A DNA stretch of 60,000 nt from Apostichopus japonicus (lineage: Eukaryota; Echinodermata; Holothuroidea; Aspidochirotida; Stichopodidae). The notes below the pieces were generated by a model. The model made no database searches, had not been told where the DNA came from, and saw nothing but the letters and a program-made list of their open reading frames with translations. Within the stretch, counting starts at the first letter, position 1. Every line of letters starts with the position of its first letter. Location of the stretch: positions 21,502,501 through 21,562,500 of the forward strand of contig NC_092580.1 in NCBI RefSeq assembly GCF_037975245.1. The letters are read 5' to 3'. Below, piece by piece: positions 1-60,000 of the stretch. The position numbers and the translations under genes are program-made.

Positions 1-3000
1 GTATTATGATGATTTCGGAGGAATGCTTTCATTTAATGTTTGAATTCTGCTCAAGTAACAGTAATGCGTTAACTGAAAGTATGTCTTCCATAAATGGATT
101 GCAGTTGGAATCTTCAGAAATAACAATTAAAACACAACAAGCATATTTGTGGCAGTTCATAATTTATGGCGGTGTCCTGTCAAAAAACGACACACACAAC
201 AGTGTATGTACAGTATATATATACTGTAGCTTTGCAATGTGGTGTGTACACACAATGCTAGTTAGATACACTGAAGTGACTACTGTAGCATCCATTGACA
301 AAATGGCAAAGAAAGTTGTTTACTTGTTGTTCACTCAGGCAGTTACTCCTTTGTGTTTCAATTTAATTGTTATATAGCTCTTTTGTGTATCAGAGAATTT
401 ACATTGTAATCTCTCTTGAGTAATACCCTAAGATGAATACATTTTCACAGCTTTTGACAATCAAGGATGGCGCAGCTTAAATTGTTTGAGTATTCTTACC
501 ACAAGGAAAATGTTGTACCATGGATGTGTGATTACCTCCAGGACTTAGGCTTCTTCCATGGTAGAACCTGTACATGGTGTACAGGAGTGCAATAGTTGAT
601 AACTATTATATGAAGAAGTCCTGGGTGGGAAAATACTGTGACTTAATTCTGACTATGGCTCTAGTGAGAAGTAATGGTCTGGTTGGGCAAAAGGGACTAT
701 CATGATACCATCACTGTTTCTAGCAGGAGTAGAATTGAAGCAAATTTTGTAAGAAGCTATGAGATAAGGTGTCTTAAGTTGTTTTTAACTGAAGCTAGTG
801 TAGTGTTCAATTGACATTAGTTACATGCTTATTAATGAGTGGTACAACATGACCTTTATAATTCAAATCTTTCTTAAAAAACACAAAAAAAACAACAACA
901 AACAAAGCCGTCCTCCCACTCCCAGCCCGAAATCACCGCCAAGAAAAAAGAGGTAACAAAAGGTTGAAATACAATAAGCAGATTGTTATTAGGGATAAAT
1001 CACTATTTTTACTTCAAAATGTAATGTTGGGTACCATACAGTACTGTCAGAGCAGTAAACATCCGTACTAAAACTATGCTGTAATGTACTACTGTACAAT
1101 GGCATTCATGATTTGAAAGGGTTCTCAATTTCCAACATCAGTGCTTGTTGCATTTAACATTGTGTGATATAGTGTATCAAACAACATCACTGACATCGAT
1201 TCACGACTCAGGTTTTATCTGTGGCAAAGGGAAATAACCCAACAGTTTATTTTTTTCCAAATCGGACGAAAAACAAATTATTGTACAAGTGTGAAAAACT
1301 GTAACAGCTCATTTAAGATGGTATCTGTTAACTAGTTTCTCATTTTGTATCCATGTACAAAGGTTGCTGTTTATAAAAGACTGGGATGATTCATGTTCAA
1401 TCTAAAGGAGTTCCTGAGCACTGATGTTTAGCCAAAGTTCCATGTTACAAATATATACACTTACAGCTGTCAAACTCTAGACTCATCCTCGTCTACGCTT
1501 TGTACACAACCCAAGCAAATCAGATCCTCACAGAATTGCAACGAGAAAAGCATGAATAACTCCAAAGACGTATAAAGTGCCATGTTCAAGTAGCAAGTTT
1601 ATTGACACAATGATTTGTCTCCCTCCCACATTGGTTTGATATATGTGTTTGTACTTAATAACATACCTGTGCCAATATTAGTGTCACTTAACTGTATTTT
1701 ACATACATCATGATACACAAGTTCTAAAATATTGATTAGTTTCAGTAGATGAATCATTCTTTGCTTTAAATTGACATTAAGGTGTTCATATACTGAGCTC
1801 CCTTTGTTAGTACTCCTAAAATGAAAGTAAATTTAGACCATACAGTCATTAATTCTGACATTAATTAAAAGAACTGTCTTAGGTTAAAGTCTAGACTTTG
1901 CACAGCCCTCGAGAGGCTGCCTCTTGTTTTAGAGAAGATAGTTCTGAAGCCTCTAATTAACGGAAAAGTTTAATGGAGCTATCATTTCACCAATTCAACC
2001 ACACCTACTTAGTCATCTTGCTCCTAGGATTCAGCTTGCTGTGTGGCATATATATTGCTTTTAATAGGTCTAACTGTGTATAATTTGTTTCAGGGCAAAA
2101 CGCGTCACTACTTTGTTGGTGGAGTGCTACATGAAAATCAGTCCAAAGCGATATATATACGTAAGCAATGTACACTTGTTGAGTACAGTACTGTATATAT
2201 ATAAATGATCAAGAAAGTGTGTGCCATTTCATATGGCTTGCATTACAGAAGCTTTTTCAGTTGATTTTAATTATGTAAATTATGCTAACCAATACTAGAA
2301 TCCCATTAAAATGTAGGCCATTACAGGGTAAAGTTTTAATGGTCATCAAGAGACGACCAAATCGTATGGCAGAGGAGACAGAAGACTAGTTGTTTACATC
2401 GAATTCAGATTGTATTGTAACCTAATACCCCCAAGCAGGTGGTGTCCTATTCACCAAACCTACATATATCTCCTACAGTGAAAATATTGCTATTATTACG
2501 TTCTTTTTGGTCAACCAAATTTGCTGTCAGGACAACCAAAAGTGAGGTGTGGTTTGTCCGGGGGACAGACAGAATAAAATCCTTTCAAAGTTTTGCCTTG
2601 CCATTAGCTTGATTTTGTTATGTTTCATGTTAAGTAATAGGGTAAAAATCTAATTTTTTGGAATTTTTCTGATTATTTGCCAACTAGATTTGAATTGGGA
2701 TATATATACAATATTAGTAACAGATAGGGAAACAAGTGTCATGGTAGTGAGTTACAAAGGATCGAAGCAAATGATTTTGATTCTCACTATTAACTCACTA
2801 ACTTTTATCTGCATAACAAAACCTAGGAGGATGCCTTAGTGTGCAATATTAATAAAAAAATATGTAATAATATATATTATACACATTACATATTATATTA
2901 TATATACAATATATATATCATAATAATATTAATACAAAAAACTTGGTACAGTAGGTTATGTAAACTTGCTACCCAAATTTTCCCAAAAGACCTGAACTTG

Positions 3001-5269
3001 TGTAGATTTGTTGTTCAGGTTTTCACTGCCAAGATGGAAGTTTACCTAGATTGCAGGCGTTCAACTGACGGATACAAATTTCTACTGTACTTCACATTTC
3101 TACCAACTTAAGATTATTCATGTTGTGTATGCAAGCCAAGGCCTTTCCCATGGGGATGGTGTAGTATATATTATATTTGTGTAGTATGTTCATCTAACTG
3201 TGTATATATGATCCCAATGCCACCTTACATCTTGCAGCTGTTTGCCCTTCTATACAGCTGCACACAAAACTGACTCAGAGGTAAAGCAGCGTTGTTAAAA
3301 TGCAAATAAAATTGGTAGCTACTGTATGTACACTGTAGTACGTACCATAGTTAAGAGCAGTGTTTCACATTAAGTGATTAACCAATCAGTGGCCAGACAA
3401 CATGATTTATGACAACAAATTTACATCCTTACAAATCTCAAGAGAAATGATGTGATATAATTTAATAATTTATGACAAAAACAAAAAGCATAAATAACTA
3501 AGAATTGTCAGTCTTTCAGATTTACTGGCAACGTGACTAGAGTTTATGACTATATAACTCTAGATCATACTGTTGTACAGTATCCACAGTTTTCATTGTG
3601 CTTTATAGCGATACAAATTGCTGCTTTAACATTTACCAGTAAAAATTAATTCCACATATATAGGTTTTGTTTAACTTTGAATTATTTATCACATAATTTA
3701 TTTTTTGGAAAACCGTAAAGCTGTGCAAACATTATTGCATGGAGAAGGCTGCAGAAAGTCAAACGTTTATAAATGACTATGACTGCCTTATTAATTTTGG
3801 TATGAACTCTTATCCATTGTACTTAGAAGAGGACTCATAAATGAACCAAGATAGAAAAACATAAATAATAATTAAGCAGAAGCTGTAGAAGATATCCAAG
3901 AAATTTAAGGAACATCTAAAATGACAATTTTCCATACTGTAGCCTTTGTATGGGTAATTACATTTAAATATTCAGAACAATGTGCTGGATTCATGAGTCA
4001 ATTTTGTGTTTTTGCATCGAGCTGCTTGGTGTTTTCATTTGATCCTGCTCTGTTGTTCTGAAGTGAAGTGTTCCAAATTTGTTAAATTTCACATAAATTT
4101 GCAATCATTAAAAATTTAAAACCAGAGCTGCATGTACATGTATACAACAGCTGACCTACATATGACACGCTCTATTGAATGCATCTCTCTGGTAATTATA
4201 CAGTGAGTGCGGAGGTTTTTCATGTTTCGTTAAAATTTTGTTCAGTTATGATGAAATGATACGCTCATAGACTTGTAGAATCCAACATACAGTACATCTG
4301 AACCCAACAGTACAATTTACTTTCGTCTGTACTAGTCTGTACCATATATAAACAGTACAGTAATTATGTATGGATCTACAATGTATCACTAGTGTCACAC
4401 TATGTAAACAGTATATATATATCATAATGACATACACATGAGCTTATGTCATAAACATCACAGTTGGTAACTTATGGTGGTACATTGTAACCAGGGAGCT
4501 CTTACTAACTGCGTACAGTATGTGAATAATGTATGCCTTGTATAAATTTAATTTATAATAATAATGGGAAATTTGTCATTCAATAAAAGAGGCATCAGTG
4601 AATCACTGAGAGACTTATGCGTTCTTGTTTTGTACTGTAATGAACTTTAGGAAACAATGCCATGGTGATTGTGTGTGTACAGTTTGTGGTACACTTCAAA
4701 TGACTCAATTAACTGATGTACTACTGAATATTTAAACAACTGTTGCATGTTTGCCTACACAGTAAAAGGAGGCTTTGTGATTATAACTGTATAATGGTAC
4801 TGTACCAAGTCAAGGACCCTTGTGTATAGTGTCAGTGACACTTGACACAAGAGTATGGATTTCAGGCCGTAGTTGTTTTAGAGTGTCCAGTAATGAATTG
4901 TAGGTCAGTTTTTCTGGTCAGTCTTTCTAAGATGAGAGCATATTGTGCATTTCTGACCTGCACATTACTGTACAAATGGAGGGTGGTAATTATGCGATTG
5001 AGACCGATATACACTTTGTCTTTGTCAATGGTACAGTGTAAGTCTAGATCTATGTTGCAGTTAGATATGTTCCATGCAAAGTCATGAATATTTATCTGTC
5101 CACAGGTCAAAGCACACTATTGTGTGACATGTAAAAAACACACCTGTGTCCCTGTTGACTTGCTTACAAACAAGACACTTTCATTTAAATTCATTCTTAC
5201 AAAATGGCAAATTCTTCCTAACAATGTGATTGTAGGGAAACTGTCAAAATTGAACTTCATATTAGGCAG

Positions 5270-5395
5270 TCATGATGTGGCAAAGGTCTGTTGTGCATGT
5301 TTGTATATAGTGGAATGCATTATGATTTATGAATATGGCTACGATGTGTTGTGCATGTTTGTACCCAGTGGGATGCATGATGAATGCTGCTTTAT
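5270..5395 (+). repeat. Imperfect direct duplication, about 62 bp
   Basis: Two neighbouring blocks share TGTTGTGCATGTTTGTA followed by an AGTGG(A/G)ATGCAT segment. This is a simple local duplication in noncoding DNA. Confidence 0.45.
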
Positions 5396-7540
5396 TGTCA
5401 TATATATACTATATATTCCAGAGATTATACACATTAATCAGCTAGTACTATATTCACATCTTTAGAATTATTTGTTTTTAAATTGGTTTTACCTTGATTA
5501 TAAAGCTTTTCATGTTTCAAAGCAAACCATTAAGTACCTCTCTTATTTGTTTATATGTTTTTGGTACATATTACACACAACAATATACTGGTTTAATCTT
5601 AACATGCTTTGTGTATCAGGCATATAGAAATACCTGTAGTTTTTGCACACAACTCATAAAATATGCACTGAGAGTATTGTACCACTTTTGAATGTACAGT
5701 AAAACATCCTAACAGCTTTGATCAGACTACAGACCTGCTACTTGTATAATATCATTAAATGAATAACTTGATACTCCCACTGTATCAGTGGTTAACTGGT
5801 CTACACAGGTATATATCATTGCTATCTCCCTAGCATAGTATATATAGCGTACTTTGAAAAACATGAGGCTATATTAATTCATTGGAACAGAAAATTATCT
5901 GAACAGAATATACACATAATTATAATACTAGTATCATTGGGCTGCAGAATCAATTACAGGAAATTAACGTTTTCTCTCGCAATAATTCCCTTGAAGATAT
6001 AAAATCTGATCGCAGCCAATAATCATGGATTCTCCGACGCTATCAGATGACTTAATTACTAATTTTGTTTGTGTGTGACAATGTATTTATTCCCATTGAG
6101 CCCTCCCCCCACCCTCCAATAGTTTGATTTATTAATGAGCAAAAATAAACTGAGATACTTAGGGGATGAACGGGATGATCAATCAGAAACATTGAAGCAT
6201 GAAGTGTTGTCTAGCTTCTACGGTAATGGTTTCCAGTCTGCTGTGCAGTGTGTGCATAGGCTTTACAGAGCATTTAACAAAGTCAGAATAATCTATCTGG
6301 TTTCGCAATTTAAGGAAAATATATATGCCGGGTGAGCTGATCAATATGCTATGCACGAAGAAGCTGCAAAGATTTATAACGGTTCTGGAAATTTACGGAG
6401 AACCTTCAGAGTTTTTTTCTCAATATATAAATAATTGGAAATGTCTGAACTTTTTAAGTACATGATGTGCATGCAAAATGTAAACTATTTCATTGTTGTA
6501 ACTTGTAGGCAGCTTATGATTTGGATGTTGAACAAGAAGTAACCCAACTGTCAAGAAGGCTAGAAGTGCAGTATTTCTAGTTTTTCTGCATTTCTCTCTG
6601 TGAAGCTGCTTCCTTAGTGTAATTGCACTGTACCTGTTAAACAAGATTAGGGAACGGGAACCATTCTGAAACTCACAAACTTAGAAATTATGAATTATAT
6701 AGACCAAAGTTATTATTCTCTGGTCATTCCTAAGTGACTCAGTGTAATCTCTTAGAGTTCACCTCAATCACATGTATCCAATATGTAAGAAAACTTAATT
6801 GAAGAGTGCATTGGCAAGCTTAATCCATCCTTGCTAGTTGTTATCCTGTTATTTTTCATGACATTATAGACAATGGTGGACATGTTTTTCAGTTTTCACT
6901 TTAAACAGAGACGTGATTTCGAAGAAGAGAGTTCTCTCTTACTTATACTGTAGGTGAACATTTTGTTAGAAAGCTGCCGGTGTATTGTCCAATAGACCAG
7001 GCAAAGCCCTCGATGCAATCCAAACCTGCACACATAACATATAGACGGGCCTTTATAGCAGGAAGTTAATAATAGTGCAGTCCTGTTATACACTAACCAT
7101 TTCAATAGAAGACATGTACACAATACAAACCCATCAGTATCTATTGACAAAAATCACGGCAGTGATAAATCTTTACAAATTAATTCCCAGTCCATTCTCC
7201 CTTATATGTACTTATTTAAGGGTATATCCTCTTACCATTCAGTGGCTTTTCGATTATCAATGATGTTTCAAAGGAGAGGTTAGCGCTAAGCTATTTTATG
7301 CCCTCAGTTCTATTTTAGTGCCCTGGAGATATCCCTTTTGAGAATGGATTAGGTTGGACCTTCAATATTTGGATTGAAAAATGTAAGCCCCCAAAGGCCC
7401 CAATACAGACTTACTGTTCATCTGTAAGTTCCCAAACTGATTAAGCCTGGATTATTCTCATCATATAGTGTAATTGGCCATTTCTTTTAGCATTCTGAAC
7501 ATGGGCCAAATGTATGGTAGTTATACCATTTATAACCAAC

Positions 7541-7579
7541 ATTGCTTCTCGGCCTTTTGGCTAAGATCATGTGTAGTAT
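7541..7579 (+). pseudogene. U2 snRNA 5'-end fragment or snRNA-headed retroposon
   Basis: These 39 bases match the first 39 nt of U2 snRNA with two substitutions, at U2 positions 3 and 30. They cover 5' stem-loop I (CTTCTCGGCCTTTTGGCTAAG) through the branch-point recognition segment GTAGTA. After 7579 the similarity stops: no Sm site or 3' stem-loops follow where expected, so this cannot be a complete U2 gene. An A-rich stretch near 7740-7790 might be a retroposition tail. It could be a truncated U2 pseudogene, a template-switch chimera, or the head of a SINE with an snRNA-derived 5' end. Confidence 0.75.
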
Positions 7580-8757
7580 ATATTTTTACCTTTCTAGGTG
7601 AATCCTATACATCTGATGATGATCACAGTCTCAATGCAAGGGGACTGGGATTGAGAGCAGATCAGTCGTTCAGTTGTGTGGTTTGTGGGGCCCAGCCGCC
7701 CAGGTTCTTTATTGGGTGCCTTTTCCTTAAAAGTACCAACATGAACAAAACGAAAACAAAATATGGTTTAAAACTGATGGACTAAAAATATCTGAATGAC
7801 TGGATTAAAACACATGCCTTGCTACTGTAGTTCATTTGAATGCTTTGAATAATAAACTCTGAACTGATATTCAGTAAAAATTAATATATTAGGTGATGTA
7901 AATGACCAGTGATTCTTCCTCCTACATACTTTGTCGGTCCTACAGTATATCCTAGCCACATGTATAAGGTAAATTCAAATTGCAGACTGAGACATTTCAA
8001 CACTATACCTTCCTGCCTTTTGTCAGTAACCTTAAGTTGGTAGAACTAGAGTTCAAGGAATGAGGTGGTAGTACAAGTCATATTTTATGGGACTTACAGT
8101 GTGGTGTTAAAAGTTACAAATTTAGGTAAGCAGACTACCGAAATTATTATAGAGGGAAGCATGGCAGCTGTAAAAGTAAAAACCCATTGACTTTAAGGGT
8201 TTCATTCTGTTAGCAGTCCCCCACCCCCCAAACCCCCCTTCCCCCAAATAGATGATCTTTTTGATATTGTCTGAATTAGTAACTGTTTGTGTCCTTCACC
8301 TTTCTGTCATTGATGAGAGTCACAAGTTAATTGTTGTTTCTGCAGGCACAGTAGTTGTAATCTTAATAACTGTACAATAATATGCAAACTGCAGTTACAC
8401 TATCTATGAAAAGAATTTGCCCTGTAATTTACGTAGCTAAGGTCCTATTGATGCTGTGACCTATATGGAATTGTACAGTATAAACAGATGTTATCTTTCT
8501 TCAGTTGTTTAGTGGGTGTAAACAATGCATTGTATCTAGTATGGGTCTGATCTCCAACCTGAGGATATGTCACTCAACCTATGTGATGACATATACTCCA
8601 TATTTAAAGCAACATTTGGCAATTTGGTCTGCAATTTCACCAAATCTTTGGAGTTTTACTTAAAAAAAAAGGCTTGCTGTGGATTAAACTTAGACACCTC
8701 CATGATCGTACTGTACATGATTTCACCAGATGAAGGTGGAAGAGAGAAAATAATGAA

Positions 8758-8781
8758 TTATAATAATAATAATAATAATAT
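8758..8781 (+). repeat. (TAA)n microsatellite, LINE tail
   Basis: About eight TAA units form the 3' terminal repeat of the antisense LINE fragment. Confidence 0.85.
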
Positions 8782-9105
8782 AGTTATTATAGCGCTTTAT
8801 ACATTCGTAAAAGGACATCTCATGGAAAGCACTTTTACATGGGACTATAGTAAAGTATTATAAATATTACAAATATAAGATACAGAGTAATAAAAGGCAT
8901 AACGTAGTCAAAGCAAAATCAGAAAATAAATATAAATGAGGTTAAGATAAATAAAAACTAAGATCAGTTATTAAAGTACATGATAAAAAGAGGAGTTTTA
9001 GGGTTGGGACTCAAAAAGAATCAAAGGTGGGTAAAAGGCGAAATACAGGCGGCAGGGCGTTCCATAGACGTGGTGCAGAAATTCTGTATAGCTCTCAGTA
9101 ATATA
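8758..9105 (-). mobile_element. LINE 3' end, 5'-truncated, antisense
   Basis: The minus strand near 9085-9005 translates to ISAPRLWNALPPVFR followed by LLPTFDSF and a stop. This is the characteristic C-terminal tail of non-LTR retrotransposon ORF2 proteins (SAPRLWNxLP motif). The element then runs through AT-rich 3' UTR to AAAGCGCTATAATAACTATA and a (TTA)n tail at 8758-8781. It is a dead 5'-truncated copy. The clade (CR1/L2-like or Jockey-like) cannot be settled from this fragment. Confidence 0.75.
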
Positions 9106-10074
9106 GCTTTGTCAAGACATTTTATTCATGAATATTCATATCAATTTAATTACATGTAACTAAGCATATAAAACTTCTTTAAATTTTGAATTTCTCCTTT
9201 TAATAAAGGGCACCTTGACAATTATATCAACTTTAAAACAAGCTATTTGTGATGTGATGTTAGGATGTATGGGGAAACTTGTGCATGTTTTTAGTGTTCA
9301 AAGAAGGGTAACATTTGATCAGTTATTTGATTAGTTAGTATGCAAATCAGTCAGATTTGGGCTAATGTAGCTAATAGCAAGAAACTGCAGATGATTATGA
9401 GAAAGAAGGGAATGGATAAAGGACCTGTGGAAGGAAAATGGCAGAATGGGAGGAAAGTGTGGGGGAGATGTTTCATAAGAAATAAACTGATCTATTCTTA
9501 TCTGGAAGTATAGTCAACTAGGTTTGTGCTTTCTCTGCCTGATTTGAAACAGTTCACATGCATGACAGTGAAAACTTCTAGATTGAAAACCTGTAACTTT
9601 GATATGTATAGTCGGTATCAGTAACTTATCCTTCTAGTGCTTTGAAGAGTATTTAATTGACAGCAGTAGTTCAAAATATTTTCTATTTCACTGCATATCT
9701 TCACACCTTATCCATATAGGTATGTAGTTTGCTTAACTATGTCAATAAATCAGGCACGATTATAAATCTTGACATCGGTTGAACTTTCGTTCTCCTTTAC
9801 GTACCTTATACATCGCAAGAAATATCCACCTGTGCCACTTGTAGTAACTACAGTAAACAGTTGTCTTGTGAAGAGGAGAATGTTTATAAAGGTAGGCTAG
9901 GCTGTATTTGGAAATCTTTTGACAAAACTTAAAAAAGGTTCAGTTGGGAATGTTAACAATGTCATAATAACCAGCCTGAAAATCATTCATTTAGTGTAAT
10001 AACATATAGTACCTACATGTTGAGCAAGTCTTGCTCTCCTGCAGGACAATTAAATGAGACATTTTTTTAATTAA

Positions 10075-59976
<49,902 letters not shown>

Positions 59977-60000
59977 GTAAGTTCATCTCTTCCCTCTCTC

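Noticed and set aside
4842-5110. Overlapping open frames on both strands
   Set aside because: About 80 codons each, mutually overlapping, no domain or splice support.
7541-7730. Complete functional U2 snRNA gene
   Set aside because: Similarity ends after 39 nt; no Sm site or 3' stem-loops follow.

Overview
The window looks like animal nuclear DNA: AT-rich, with one gene in short exons separated by long introns and with decayed transposons inside the introns. No bacterial or viral genes are recognisable. The coding sequence, the hAT-type miniature elements and the LINE tails fit a marine invertebrate. An echinoderm, possibly a sea cucumber, is my best guess, but species assignment is inference only.

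The only gene I recognise is a MAGI-family gene (membrane-associated guanylate kinase, inverted) on the + strand. Thirteen exons from 10106 to 59976 join without a phase error into about 796 codons. In order they encode the inactive guanylate-kinase-like region (exons 1-3), WW1 (exons 4-5), a Glu/Lys-rich linker, WW2 (exons 6-7), PDZ1 (exons 8-9), a charged linker, PDZ2 (exons 9-10), and a Pro/Arg/His-rich linker (exons 11-13). The 5' end (start codon and N-terminal PDZ) should lie left of the window and the remaining PDZ domains right of it. MAGI proteins are scaffolds at cell junctions and synapses.

Layout: 1-10105 is upstream intron with a U2 snRNA-like fragment and a LINE tail. 10106-12809 holds the guanylate-kinase exons. 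12810-24888 is a 12 kb intron with a 1.65 kb hAT-like element, a foldback palindrome and a 1.07 kb long-TIR element. 25030-35612 is a 10.6 kb intron with a degraded hAT-like MITE, a hammerhead-like Penelope-type motif and a candidate alternative first exon. 35613-43016 holds the WW exons, with an 80-bp minisatellite lying across a splice donor. 46435-48253 holds two PDZ domains. 48254-55942 is a 7.7 kb intron with a tandem repeat, a LINE tail and two hAT-like MITEs. 55943-59976 contains micro-exons and the linker exon.

Most notable are the minisatellite that repeats the exon 5 splice donor seven more times downstream, two phase-compatible candidate internal first exons (30719 and 57338), a 20-nt micro-exon candidate phase-interchangeable with exon 11, and several transposons whose target-site duplications can be read directly. 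All similarity statements rest on recognition by eye; no search was run.
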